Positions 44,583 through 56,678 of a stretch of 64,000 nt of DNA are shown one piece after another. The stretch's first letter is position 1. Each line of letters starts with the position of its first letter. The notes under the pieces were generated by a model, which was not told the DNA's origin, ran no database searches, and saw only the letters and a list, made by a program, of their open reading frames with translations. Source of the DNA: Naematelia aurantialba (lineage: Eukaryota; Basidiomycota; Tremellomycetes; Tremellales; Naemateliaceae); assembly GCA_021527695.1 (NCBI GenBank), contig JAKFAO010000003.1, forward strand, positions 1 to 64,000, read 5' to 3'. Position numbers and translations under genes: made by a program.

Positions 44583-47500
44583 ATGGTCCACGACTTGAGC
44601 TCCACCGAGTCCTCGGCTCACTTTGCACACCCACTCGACCCCCTCTCCGCTCACGAGATTCTCGCCTCGGTCGATGCCGTTCGATCTTACATCGCCAAAG
44701 GTGGCCATTCAGGCAAGCCAGTCGAGCGACCACTGTTCAATAGTATCAGCTTGCGCGAACCGGCCAAATACGCTGTGCTGCAATGGACCGGTCTCTTTCC
44801 TCCAAGAGAGCTCGAGGGTGTTCGAGGAAGGAGGGAAGAGCTACGGCGTCAAGCCGATGTGAGTGGAAAGGGGGTTCTACCTCGATCAAAACTGAAGGCA
44901 ACAGGTACACCTAATTTGTCCAGTCACATCACAGAGCTTCGAGGCAGTCGTGGACTTGCCTTCCAATCTGGCTGAGAAGGCGCACCAAGTCGCCTCTGTC
45001 ATTTCCTGGACGGCGCTGGAAGAACTTATCCAGCCCTCACTTCAGACCGAGGTGGGTTGCGCTTCATCCTCGAGTACTACTGCTGACTTGCTGTAGGAGC
45101 TGCTCTGGGCCGAGGAGGTGTGCAAGCAAGACCTCAAGGTCAAAGCCGCGTGCGATGCCGTCGGGATCGACCAACAGAGCATCGCAGTTGACGGTGAGTT
45201 GCTTTGATCGTTGTGGTGGTCAGGCGCTCATCGCGTAGGCTGGTGCATCGGCCTTGATGAACGCTTCCCTGGGCGACGACTACAGCAATGCTTCGTCTTC
45301 ACTCGATCGAGGGCAGGTGACAACCTCTATGCTCACCCCTGCGACTTTATTCCCGTCATCGGTCAGTGCGCCTTGCCACGCTTTGGATGGTTGTATTGAC
45401 CTCAGGTAGACTCCCACACAGGCCAAGTCCTCATCATAGACTATCCCCATACCAATCCCACCACCGCACATCCCGCCCCTTCATCCGCCAAGGCCCAAGC
45501 AGCGTCAGAACCAAGAGATCGATTTGCCCCTCCCTTGGCGTCCCACAACTACCTTCCGGAACAAATTGCCCTCGATGAGCCTGGCTGGAAAGTGAGAGAC
45601 TCGCTCAAGCCCCTGCATGTGATCCAGCCCGAAGGCGTAAGCTACCGGATGGAAGGGCGTGTTCTCAGTTGGCAAAATTGGAAGGTCCACGTCGGATTTT
45701 CCTACCGGTGAGCTTACGGCCACCTATGTATAAGGATCTGTCAAGCTGACTGCTGACAGAGAGGGTCTTGTATTGTCAAACATCACCTACGACGACGGCG
45801 CCAAAGGGACAAGGCCCCTCTTTTACCGTCTGTCAGTGGCGGAAATGGTCGTTCCTGTAAGTCCCAGCGTCGCCCCCCCCCCGCTGCCAATTAGTAGTAC
45901 TACACAGATTCTGACATGTATCGCAGTACGCCAAGACAATCTTCCCTCACCACCGAAAGCATGCATTCGATACCGGAGAGTACGGAATTGGGGCCCTCGC
46001 CAATTCCCTGGCACTCGGTTGCGATTGCCTGGGTAGCATCACGTATCTTGATGCGGACTTCGTCACCCGTGCAGGGGGCATCGAGACCATCAAGAGCGCC
46101 ATTTGTATCCAGTGAGTATAGGAACTCTTCCCTGTCTATCCATCGTCACGCCTCTCATTTGTTCTTGCCGTCTAAATATCCTGGGACTTACAGTGGCCTG
46201 GATGCTGATCTCCCGAAGCGAGGAGGACGCCGGCATTCTGCACAAGCACACCGATTTTCGCGACTTGCGTGCTCACGTTGCTCGTAATCGCAAGCTAGTT
46301 GTTTCGTCCATTTGCACAGTGGCGAACTACGAGGTGAGCCTGATCTTACTTCATACGTTTGATGGCCGCTCGGGGTCAATGATTTGGCGAGTCTCCGCCT
46401 AGTCTTTGGTCCCCAAACCTTTCGCGACCTGGACAGTACTAACAAGACTCAGTATGGGTTTTACTTCAACTTTGCTCTTGACGGATCGATCGAGCTCGAG
46501 GTCAAAGCTACAGGTATCGTTAACGCTTACCCGCTTGCCCCTGGGGAGGTTCGAGATCCTTCGCATGAAGTCGAGGTGGCACCGCGGATTGCAGCGCAGC
46601 ACCATCAGCATGTACGTCGCTGTGTCCAATGTCCCCTTTCCCCTGGCTCCCTTCGCCCCTCCTTATCGTGAAATCTGCATTGTTCCCATAGCTTATTACC
46701 ATTTCGAACAGCTGTTCTCTCTCCGGGTAGACCCTATGATCGATGGAGTGTGCAATAGCGTCGTCCAAGTGGACTCGGTACCCGATGATGAACCGCTCGG
46801 TGGTGACTCCAACTTCTACGGTAATGGGTTCAAGACGGTTAAAACGCCGTTCCGGACGAGCAAAACAGTCGCCGATTACGACGCTGCCAAGGCAAGATGC
46901 TGGACCATTGAGAATCCTACGAGACAGCATTATTCCACCGGAGGGAATGTTGGGTACAAGATCGGTGAGCAGGCTGTCGAGTATCGGCAAAAACCTCACT
47001 GATGAATCCTAGTCTCCAAAGACATGCCGCCGTTACTTGCCAAGCCTGGCTCCATGGTCTGGAATCGCGCACCGTTCGCGAGACACAATGTGAGCAATCT
47101 TCCCTGACTTGATTATTCGTCTTTACTGAGAATCCGTAGATGTTCGTCACGAAGTATGACGAGGCAGAAATCTACCCCTCCGAACTACACATTAACCAAA
47201 ATCCTGGTGGCGAGAACTTTGGCCTGGCCAAGTGGGTCGCTCGGGACGACGTGGTAGAGAACGAGGACATTGTGTGTTGGCCATGTGAGTTCGGTTGCGC
47301 GTCCAAGATGAAGTGCGCTGATTCTCTCAGGCTTCGGTGTGACCCACATCTCCAGGCCCGAAGACTGGCCAATCATGCCAGTTGAGATCCTGCGAGTTCA
47401 CCTGAAGCCATCTGGCTTCTTCGACGTGAGTGCCGAGGGGTCGCATTTCCCGGTGTGACAGGACTGACCTGGTTTCTAGCGGAATCCAGGACTGGATGTC

Positions 47501-47724
47501 CCAAGCTGCGCCGACTTGAAATCGAGACGAGCCGACGAGGCGCTGGTGAAGAGCGTCAATGGGCTGCATGTCAATGGCAATGGCACGACAGGCGATATTG
47601 TCTACGGCGGGATCGACGCCAATGGTCACGCAGGTACCAATGGACGCGGCAACGGGAGTTGTGAGTGTGATTGTGCCCGACTTGGTAGGCGCTCACCTTG
47701 ACAGGCTGCAACGGAGCGAGGTGA
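44583..47724 (+). CDS. Copper-containing primary amine oxidase
   Basis: It oxidises primary amines with O2 to aldehydes, ammonia and H2O2, using copper and topaquinone. It starts [20 protein letters not shown]. The N2/N3-like part includes [18 protein letters not shown]. The catalytic core shows the Asp-base region [28 protein letters not shown], the topaquinone motif TVANYEYGFYF (N-Y-E-Y, split by an intron at about 46333-46451), the copper ligands [17 protein letters not shown] and the third His in [18 protein letters not shown]. It ends NGSCCNGAR with TGA at 47722-47724. About a dozen introns of 50-100 bases. No peroxisomal SKL-type end is seen. It likely feeds aldehydes to the neighbouring dehydrogenase and ammonium to the cell. 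Confidence 0.93.
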
Positions 47725-48617
47725 TTTTGCATATAGTCCGTGAATGGATTTGTACTATAACATCCAAGACAAGAGCATGCATGTGGTCATAGACAATTTG
47801 ATTCGGAGGGCCGTTTGCAGATTCAGATGAGTTGGCCTTGGCCATAGACTGCAGCCCATCATGGTATAACAAAGCTGATGTGGACAGTGTTTACTGTTGA
47901 GTTCGTTTGTTTCCTGCGAGAAGACATGAGCATCTATCCCTCCGAGAGGGTGCCTTGCTGGTTGCCTTGTGCCCTGAAGAACTGGCCCTCGAACCCCATA
48001 CTCGCACCCCGGTCTACTCATCCTCCGCAATACTACAATGTGCAGGCCGCCGCTGCCTCCCTGATTGGTTATCCCATTCGCTCTTGAGCGCTGAGCTGAG
48101 TAGCAAGAGTAGCAACGAATGCTGCCTAGTCATGGCCGTCATTCATACCTTCCTGAGAGTTGTCGGTTGGTTTCCAACAGGACGGGTAGTAAGAGGAGCA
48201 GTAAAGTTGCAGGCGGATCCGATCTGAGCGGCCCTACAGCCCGGCAAGACTTCACCGAGCACGAAGCATATGGTACGCCGATCCTGCCGACAAAGAGCAC
48301 ATTCCACCCAACCGTCTTTCTTGGGTCCCTGTCCCTCTGTTTGCTAGCATGGGTCCACGAACAGAGGTGGCTGGGAGTGCGCTAAGTAAAGTCTACTCTG
48401 CCACCTGCCCTCATTTCGCACATGTCCTCTTTGCGCCCAACGTGTACGCGATAGTCCCCTCCCAGCCAGGTCCCCCACCCTGGGAGTCGGGCTGTTCGGC
48501 TGGCCTAGGCCGTGAGATAAGGAATACTTTCATGACCCTCTCGTCTCCCTTGCAATCTGATGACCTCCAGCCCCAACGTTCCAATACTGTTCGTCAGACA
48601 GCGTCTGTGTCGGCACC
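47725..48617. other. Intergenic region upstream of the Atg22-like gene
   Basis: An 893-base gap between two plus-strand genes. I see no supported frame or RNA gene; the part before 48618 is C/T-rich, as expected of a promoter and leader. Confidence 0.5.
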
Positions 48618-50669
48618 ATGGCGAACGCGCACTTTTACTCTGCAGGCATGGAGCTACCCAACCAGGGCATCGCCCCGGTCATTTCCCCTTCTCTCCACGG
48701 GGACAAGAAGGACCTCGGCGAGACGGGGGTCCAGATGGTCCCCGGCGACGAACGCGTAGTGCATGAGCAAGACATGCCGGAAGGGCCGACGGTGACCCGC
48801 TGGGAAGAATGGGCCTACTATCTGTATTACAACGGTGACTCTGGGGTCGGTCCCAACGGTTACTCGGGCACCCTTTTCCAGGTGAGGGCGACACATGGCA
48901 AGCGACTGTTGCTGAATCATTCTGACAGAGCTTGGCAACGGCAGCAGGCTACGATCGCGACACCGGAGAAGCCTGTGGTTCGGGAACGTGCATGCTCAAC
49001 TTTGGCGGCCCCAAGACAGTCGCGTCGGTAGTCCTCATTGCCAATGGGATCAGTTTTGGTATCATGACTCTACTCTTCACGACGATCGGTGAGTACAGGG
49101 ATGTTGGCTACAGTAGATTGTGCATCGCGGCTGACGAGCTGTCAGGCTCATGTGCCGATTACGGCGTGTGGAACAAGTGGATCTTGATTGTGGCAACGGT
49201 CATCTGCTGGGGGTCTCAATTTGGTTTCCTGGGCGTCTGGCAAGCCGACCAATGGCACACCGCCATGGCCCTCTACATGTTGGGGTGAGCGACTAGCCAG
49301 CACGACTCCATCGTGCGCTGATCATCCCAGGTTCATCACATACGGCATCACACTCGTGTTCTATGCTTCCGTCTTCCCTCGATTGGCGCGTAACACGCCC
49401 AAGACCAAGCAGGCTCGCGAAAAGCTCGACAACCTCGAGATTGACACGGCCGAGTACGAGAAAGTGGAAATGCTCGAACGAAACCGACTGAGTAACATCT
49501 CCACCGCGCACTCCAACTGGGGCTATCTGTTGACCCTTGCGCTCAACCTGTCTGTGCTCCTTCCCTTGGCGGACAACGCCAAGGTCGACAACGTACGTCT
49601 GCTCTCTACATGCAATTGCTGACAGACAGTACACTCTGGCCTTCACCAACTGCTACTGGATCGTGTGCGCGCTTCCATGGTTCTTCCTGCAGAAAGATCG
49701 CCGCGGTCCACCCATCCCCGAGGGCAGCCACTGGGTCACGGTCGGGTGGAAGCAGATCTGGGGTGCCGCAAAGCAATACCGCCGCTTGCCGTACACGTTC
49801 ATCTATCTGTTCTCCTTCTTCCTGCTCGCGGACGGTCTCAACACCACTGGCTCGATTGTCAGCATCGTGCAGAACCAGCACATCAGCTTCTCGTTCCTGC
49901 AGTCAACCTATCTCGGCATCGCCCAGGCAGCTACGAGTACCGCCTCTTGCTACGCATTCTGGTAGGTCTGTCCCGTGAGACGAGACTGACAAGCTAGGTA
50001 CCTGCAAAGGTGGCGGACTTTCCCTACCAAGCGCATGTTCCAGGTCACCAATGTCATCACCGTCCTCATCCCCTTCTGGGGCATGGTGAGTCTTTCTCTT
50101 TCCTTTCGCCATCGCACTTACATGGCTAATGCTCGCAGCTGGGTCTGTGGACTGACAAGATTGGCTTCCACAACACCTGGGAGTTCTGGCTCTACAACGT
50201 TGTCTTTGGCTTGGGACAAGCGCCATATTATGCCTACGCGCAGACCATGATGTCTGACCTCACTCCGCCAGGTTATGAGGGCAGTAAGTGGCATGCCTCT
50301 CTATGCCGATCGTGTCTGATTTAATAGTGTTCTTCGGCCTCTTCGGTATCACCAACAGGGCCTCCTCACTTATTGGTCCCAACGTCTGCTCCGCCATCAT
50401 CAACCACACTGGCAATTCATGGGACGCTTTCATCTTCCTGTGAGTCATCGATGATCGTATCGGGACCTTTCTCGCTGAGTCGTGTCAGCTTCGTTTTGTG
50501 CTCGTGTGCGGCGCTGGTCATCTGGTTCTTCGTCGATATGGAGAAGGGGCGCGGCCAGGCTGTGGCTTTCTCGATCGAGCAGCGGGGTCTCTCAGCAGAG
50601 GTGAGGGCAGCTCAAGTGACAGAGGTCGTTGGCGCCGAGCGGCTGGAAGGCTTGCTCCACCACAAGTAG
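48618..50669 (+). CDS. Atg22-like vacuolar amino acid effluxer (MFS)
   Basis: Atg22 proteins sit in the vacuole membrane and release amino acids made by autophagy. It starts MANAHFYSAGMELPNQ. Family segments: TRWEEWAYYLYYNGDSGVGP, FGGPKTVASVVLIANGISF, VNKW-type helix GVWNKWILIVATVICWGSQ, DNLEIDTAEYEKVEMLERN, RRLPYTFIYLFSFFLLADGL, LTPPGYEGMFFGLFGITNRA and GPNVCSAIINHTGNSW. It ends ERLEGLLHHK with TAG at 50667-50669. About seven short introns. Next to amine and amide catabolism genes it fits a theme of nitrogen reuse, though Atg22 is a general gene. Confidence 0.9.
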
Positions 50670-51442
50670 AGGCCCGGAAGGCAGGTGGAGCTTCGTAGCT
50701 CCACCTTGAGCTGCACGCTGTCTCAGCAGCAGACCTATGTCTGTGATCACTAGGAAGGCATCGTGATGTAATATTGGGTAGGAGCGGAGCAGCTAGCCAT
50801 GCACTCTTACGTGAGCGTGTTGGGTCGAATCCAAAGGTAGACGCCTTGAACCAGAGGGCCTGTACTGACGCAAGGGAAATGGGCTTTCGTCAGACAGGCA
50901 TGATATTTGGAAGTGTCCGCTGCCCAGCTCCAGCAGCCGAGGAGTTCTAGTGGCAATAGGGCTTATTTTCCTTCAAAGCACCTCAAAGTTGGAAGACAGC
51001 GGTTGTAAGAGCCTACACTGCCAAGCTGTCAGATACAGCAGAAGCATTTGTACAGCTCGTTTCGCCCCGTCTCATGATCGCTGCATGTGCTCCAGTATCT
51101 GTCTTGTGGAGAAGAATTACAGTAATGACTATCTTACAAACGTCGGGACAGTGACTGTGGGAGGCCTCAGGACTAGACAGAGACTATGGGGACTAGAGAG
51201 CCATGTCAGGGCAAGGCAAAGGGAGACCAAGAGATACATTCCTCGAGGTGTATACTCGATTGCATATTTACAGAACCTTCAGTGCAGGGACTTGGAATGG
51301 TATTAGGCCGTATCCATTCACCACAGTTCATCCGTCCGCCCTCGTGTCCGGCAAAGGCTCATCGTACTGTTATATAACTTGATAACGGTTTGAAAAGACG
51401 GATTTGAACTAGCTGGCGGGTAGCATAGTGTACCACTTGGCT
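50670..51442. other. Convergent intergenic spacer
   Basis: A 773-base gap. A tRNA-like A-box and B-box pair on the minus strand (about 51370-51445) was examined and rejected. No gene supported. Confidence 0.5.
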
Positions 51443-51916
51443 TTAACGGTCGTACGTTCTGGCAATGCTTGACACGTCGTCAGAGGCGTGAATACCAACG
51501 CTTGACAAATCGCCAGGGTCGCTAGCAGCCCAGCTGTGCCAGCTAATAGCGCCGCATCGTATGTCGCCAACATATGGATTGAACCCCCGAGTTAGAAATC
51601 CGAAGCGAATCTGTTCCCCGTCGGCGGTCATGTACTCTATGTGCCAAGAAGCTGTCATGTATTGTGAATGTTTCGAGATTTCGATAGAGACCTCCCATTG
51701 GACCGCCGGTTGTGAGGGATTCGTGTAGTGGAGGAGTGCACTGTTCTCGATACAAGCCTCTGAATCGACAAGCTGAGTTTGTATTCCTGGCCTCACCGAT
51801 TGGGGGACTCCCGCGCTTTGATGAAATTTGAAAGCCTTACTTGCCTCGCGTAAGGCTCCGCGAAGCGTCGTTGCGGTTTGGCGGAAAGCTGTCCCAATCA
51901 CCGTTTCAGAGGTCAT
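51443..51916 (-). CDS. Unrecognised protein (about 157 residues)
   Basis: A single open frame from ATG 51916 (MTSETVIGTAFRQTA); the frame is open a little further up without another ATG, so an upstream exon is possible. It is polar, with HSQYMTASWHIEYMTADGE in the middle and a C-terminus rich in Ser and Asp; there is no signal peptide or membrane segment. Order and spacing of short motifs (V-R-x-G then C-I; V-Q; H-I-E-Y ... D-G ... F-x-T-x-R-G) resemble the gene at 55878-56678, which suggests a common family of unknown function. Stop at 51443-51445. Confidence 0.5.
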   Translation of the reverse strand: MTSETVIGTAFRQTATTLRGALREASKAFKFHQSAGVPQSVRPGIQTQLVDSEACIENSALLHYTNPSQPAVQWEVSIEISKHSQYMTASWHIEYMTADGEQIRFGFLTRGFNPYVGDIRCGAISWHSWAASDPGDLSSVGIHASDDVSSIARTYDR

Positions 51917-52655
51917 AATTGTGAAATCGTCTGGGGATATGGTGAACACTGCTTAGGTGCTTTCCTCAAGCATTAACGACATATATGCTTTTCAAGCCCA
52001 TAACTTTGCCTTCCTCTGCGCGAGCAGCGAATGCATTCCTCTTCGAACGGTGACATCAGACGGAGACGATGACATCGTGTATCGTGTATCGAAGGCCTGT
52101 CTCCGCAGTCGGGTCTTCGCTGCATGACTTTGTCCGGGCTTCTCTGAACGTCATTTTCCAGTGAGAAGCACGGTTGGCGATCTCGCTCCTCTGCGTCGTC
52201 TGGTCTTTCACAGCAATGGAGCACAACAAGCTTGCTGGGATACAAAGGGATGGATCTGACATCATACTTGTGCATTCTTCATACTCTTACTAGCAAGCCT
52301 TCGCTGCGGTGCACGGCCGTGGTGTGGTCGAGAAGGCGTATGAACCCTAGCTTTAGCGTCTCTTATGTCCAAGTTGTAGTGATGATGCATTACTGCCAAC
52401 TACTCGGACCGACCTTGTCGGCACCATGTCAAAGTGAGACGGTTAAGTCTCAAGAGAGTCGATAGATCTCGTAGGCGGAGTAAAAGGTGGTGTTGGGTTA
52501 GGCGTGCCATTAGGTGGACAAGCTGTCGCGAGCCTTACTAGATATCCATTGACAGGCTAGCTTGGGTCACGTGACCGGACGGAACCCTCTATTCTGCTTG
52601 TGCAAGCTCTCTCTTCTTCTCGTTACCTATGTATCCCTCGAGGTGATTGCTCACG
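51917..52655. other. Intergenic region with divergent promoters
   Basis: Between the unrecognised gene and the USP-like gene. GGTCACGTGACC-like sequence at about 52564-52575 (GGGTCACGTGACCGG), a strong CACGTG palindrome, lies 80-90 bases before the USP ATG. No gene supported. Confidence 0.5.
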
Positions 52656-55472
52656 ATGCCAGTCGACGAGACTGTATTCCGACAGCTCACCGAGATGGGA
52701 ATTGGGAGTGTCATCGCGCGAGCTGCAGCAGAACGATACAGCAGTGTCGAGCCAGCCATCAACTGGGTCTACAGTGATGATGGTATGCGGTGGACACCCG
52801 ACACTCCCCTGAAGAAGAAACGTCGTCCTCATCTCCATTCTTCGGGGCTCGATGGTAGGTCCGCTTAACATTCTCTCGCTGCCGTGTTGGGGCTGACGCC
52901 GAGCAGCATCTTACATCGAGACATCAGCGTCACTCTCTCCACCGGCACCACGTCTCCCTCCTCGACCGGACTATCCTGCCAACACTCGATTTGCTTCGAA
53001 TAATCCATTTGCTAGCTCCAATATCGATATATCATCACCATTCTATGACCCGTCAACTACAGCGTCGACGGGGGTCAGCGTAGCAGAAGACGATGACGAG
53101 GATCTGCGCCGTGCGTTGGAACTGTCTAGAGGAAGCATGAGTGTGGACGACATGACGGTGGACGAACAGCAGGATGCTCAGCGGCAGGAACGAGAGAGGA
53201 GCATCAGAGCTGGGGGCCCGCCACCTCCATCACCCACGGGGGAGAAGGGAGACGACGAGGATGTACTAGGCTTAGTGACCGGAGCGGCTGCCTTTGGTCC
53301 AAGCGACAAGACGGAAGTCGGTAACAGTATGTTAGTCCCGTCGACACAAGTAAGACCCTCCACAGCTGGCGAGCTTCCGAACGATTTCTGACTCTGTAGC
53401 CACCCAATCAGAATACCGAGGACGACGACCTCAATCGGGCTTTGCAGGAGTCCCTCATGACTGCGAGCTTCCACTCTGCTGCTGCTGTTCAAGATGAGGC
53501 AGAGGTGTCTCCGAAGCCTCGAGTGAAGGGAGCGTGAGTACGGTTTTGCGATCCTCTATGACTGCTCTGGCATATCGAGTCTAATAACGCCAGACCTCTC
53601 GTCTACTATTCCACCTCCGGAAAGAATACCTACGCTGGTCTCTTTTTGCAAGCCCTTCTCGCTGTGCCACAAATCGGAGAGACAATACAGCTGGCCTTGA
53701 AAGGCAACAATGCCAGTGGAATAGCACTTGAAGGGGGTGCGTAACAACTAACAGTTGATGTTCTATGCTCACTGCAACATAGTTGATGAGTTGTTGAGCG
53801 CCTTCTTACGAAACGCATGCGAAAGCGCAGATGACTTTATACCTGTTGATAAAGTGGTCAAGAAGATCAGAGGTACCGAAGATAGATTTCAATATCCGCC
53901 AGTCACATCCACACTAGGTGAGGTGCCAAGCTCCTGCGCGAGCTCACTCTGTAGAAATGCACGACACTCTTCTCCCCATGTTTAACGACATTTTCTCAGG
54001 TCTTGCCGCCTCGGAAGCCGTCAGGATTGATCTGCTGTCTCATGCACTCTCACGACCCGAACTCAACATTCCCACCCTACTCGATCAACCCGACACGTGC
54101 GCTTTCCGGCCCTCATGTGAAGGATGGTGTTGCTGAGATCTTGATAGGATGTTCAAATCCCACCTCAACCCCATGTCTGAGAACCCGGCAACTCATGTTC
54201 GAGTTTGTAGGACTCCTTCGGTCTCTCCCGATCTCTATTCCTCATTGTCTTCGGTTCTTTGGAAGCCGGATGCTCCAACGCAAAGCATTGTGCAGCTTGC
54301 CGAAGTATTGACCGTGTTTCTCGGATGGGAATACGGGGCAGCGAAACAGCCGTTTCGCCTCGACCAGCGGATTGTTCTAGGTGGGCTGCTCTAGGGGCAA
54401 CGAGATCGTGTGCGACTGACGACACTCCAGACCGCTTCATGCAGGAGAATTCCAGGCATTCCGCTTTGATCAGAGCTCAACAATCTATTCAAGCCGGCGA
54501 GGCTAGGCGATTACGTGAGGCAATTGATGGGCTGACTATCCATAATGTCGGTTGCTTCGTCCTGTTTGCGCTCTGCCACTGATGACGGCGGCTAGGGCCA
54601 AAATCTACTCGACTCTCTCGCAGTGTGCGGTCTTTACCTGTCTGCGTTGGGGTTTGAGGCTGACCACTCAGACTGATCAAACATCATGAGACGCGGCCTG
54701 TCAGCAAAGATCCTATACAAAGCGCATCGAGGCAGGAGATGAAAACCAAAGTGGGTGGGATCTGACGTGCAAGAACGCTTTGCTCATCGCTACAGTTGCA
54801 AAGGACACTTGACACTCTGAGTTCCAAGACCGCAGCTTTGAAGCAGGAGCTTGAAGCGAAGGAAGCTGCAGCAAGTGGCAAGGTCTTTGAAACTGAGGAT
54901 CCAGAGTTCAACAAATATGTTGTGAGTCTCAAAGCCGGTGCAGTATCGACTCTGACAAATCAAGTATGACTTGCGGGCTGTGTTGATGCACGATGGAATG
55001 CAAGTACCAGGGAAGCATCTGTACGGTTATGTCAGGGTCGGAAATCAATGGTGGAAGATACAAGAGCAAGAAGCCACAGAGGTTAGCTCCCACCTTGCAA
55101 GGCTTCAATGCTGATCCTTCTCAGGTGGAGTGGGGTCAGGTCGAAAGCGATAAGACAGGCATCTTTATGGATGGTGGGGTCTATTGCATGTGTGTTTGCT
55201 GTTACTGCGCTTGTTAAGGAATACTGAGTATCGACAGGATATATTCAAGAAACGGTCCACGACCTGAGCCAGCATCTGTGACCAATAGCGAGAGAACACC
55301 TAGCCCGACCGAACCTGTTTCAGAGAATCTCATAGATCTCTCGACCCCGACCGAAGATGTTCCCGCCGCAATGCAAGGCTCCCTCGTCGACAAGGAGATG
55401 CGGGTCGAGGAAACCTTCATGAATGAGAAGAGTTCCGACACGGAAGAGGTTGCCGATATAATTATGTCATAA
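52656..55472 (+). CDS. USP25/28-like protein (UBA-UIM-UIM-UCH), probable pseudo-deubiquitinase
   Basis: It starts MPVDETVFRQLTEMGIG, a UBA domain (about 1-40, ending EPAINWVYSD). Two ubiquitin-interacting motifs follow: DDDEDLRRALELSRG and EDDDLNRALQESLM. The peptidase-like domain starts RPLVYYSTSGKNTYAGLFLQ at about 53590-53665, where active family members have G-N-T-C-W/Y. Here the Cys is absent. Later blocks include QLAEVLTVFLGWEYGAAKQP, IVLDRFMQENSRHSALIRA (as in USP25/28, L-D-R-Y-M) and the His-box region HDGMQVPGKHLYGYVRV, which keeps a His. It ends EEVADIIMS with TAA at 55470-55472. Many introns; some joins at 53900-54180 are uncertain. It may bind ubiquitin without cleaving it. Confidence 0.78.
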
Positions 55473-55877
55473 ATGTGCAGCTGTATCGTGGTGGCTTGTC
55501 ACATTCACTCACCAAAGAGAGGTTGTAGGGAAGACTGGAATGTACTGTAGAGGGCAAAGTCAGCAGTCAATCTTCCACGGCCAAGCACCACACTGGTGGG
55601 ATGGCCGCTCCACATATCAATGCATTACCCCATGAAGCGGTCTAGACTGCTCCTCTCAAAGGACTAAATCCTTGTCACAATGGATAACCAGGTTTAAATC
55701 GAATGGTCAAAAGATGCTCTGAAGAGATTGCTACGAATTCCTGGAACCGACCACGCACTAGTCGTCTGGTGTGGACCACAACGAACGTTACAGTAGGTGC
55801 GACAGGTTGCTAACGCCTTGTCATTTTTACCTCGGCACCACGCTAAACAAGTGTCACGTCTCTGCCCGTATCGGTCT
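55473..55877. other. Convergent intergenic spacer
   Basis: A 405-base gap between the USP-like gene and the unrecognised minus-strand gene. Nothing else seen. Confidence 0.5.
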
Positions 55878-56678
55878 TCACAATGCTGCCTTTTCATTTG
55901 AAATCCGTCGTGCGTCCTTGAGCCGCACTATATCAGAGCAGGACGTGTTCACGAGCGTCTGCTCATCCAGATCGTGCTCGGACCCCGCCTCCGTGGTCAC
56001 TGGTGCCTGGAAATCCAGGCCACCGTCCAGCTCGCGGTCTTCCTCGTCGCTGCTGCCGATCTCGAAGTATTCCTCATCACTGATGTCGCTCAGTTCTGCC
56101 GGTTCTCGTAACCACTTCCATTCACCACTCTTCGTGTTCAGCAGCGCTTGGCCTCGGACCGTGTAAAAGGCGGTATAGGGTTCCCCACTTGAGCGGGTAC
56201 CGTCAGGGTAGGTGTATTCGATGTGGTGCTCGATGGTGAGCCCGCCGCCCCACTCGTACGGGTCTGATGGAGGATTGTGCGCTGCGTTTGGGGTCACGTA
56301 GCTATCCACATGCCAGGAGCCCTGCACTCGCGGTGCGGTGAAGGTGTCCATTTTTGCCACCCTGCGAATGCAGTCCTCGATCGCGGCAACCAGCCCGGTG
56401 CGCACGTCAGGCGCGAGACCAGATACGAAGAAGTTGTTGAGGCAGGTGCGGTGAGCGTCGAACAGCTTCACAGTCAACATCATCGACAAGGCGGCTGAGG
56501 ACAGCCGGGGAGGGTTCGAGTGCCCCGCGGCTCGCCGTTTGGCTAGCGTGGCTTCGGTGTATGCCCGCAGCCAAGACACGTCGGGAACACAGAAGCCGTC
56601 CGCGTCGCGCGCAAGGCGACCTCGGGTGGCAGTCGACAGCTCGGTAGGCGACGGCAGGCATTGTGATAGCTGGGCCAT
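55878..56678 (-). CDS. Unrecognised protein (about 266 residues)
   Basis: A single open frame starting at ATG 56678 (MAQLSQCLPSPTELSTAT); the frame is open to 56825 without an ATG. It is soluble, with a globular centre (LTIEHHIEYTYPDGTRSSGE, YTAFYTVRGQALLNTKSGEW) and a strongly acidic tail (SDISDEEYFEIGSSDEED). GC content and codon use look like a normal gene. Motif order suggests relation to the gene at 51443-51916, on the other side of the USP-like gene. Stop TGA at 55878-55880. No function can be assigned. Confidence 0.6.
   Translation of the reverse strand: MAQLSQCLPSPTELSTATRGRLARDADGFCVPDVSWLRAYTEATLAKRRAAGHSNPPRLSSAALSMMLTVKLFDAHRTCLNNFFVSGLAPDVRTGLVAAIEDCIRRVAKMDTFTAPRVQGSWHVDSYVTPNAAHNPPSDPYEWGGGLTIEHHIEYTYPDGTRSSGEPYTAFYTVRGQALLNTKSGEWKWLREPAELSDISDEEYFEIGSSDEEDRELDGGLDFQAPVTTEAGSEHDLDEQTLVNTSCSDIVRLKDARRISNEKAAL

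Noticed and set aside
51370..51445. tRNA-like A-box (AGCCAAGTGGTA) and B-box (GTTCAAATC) on the minus strand
   Set aside because: The boxes are about ten bases too close, and neither the T-stem nor the acceptor stem pairs.
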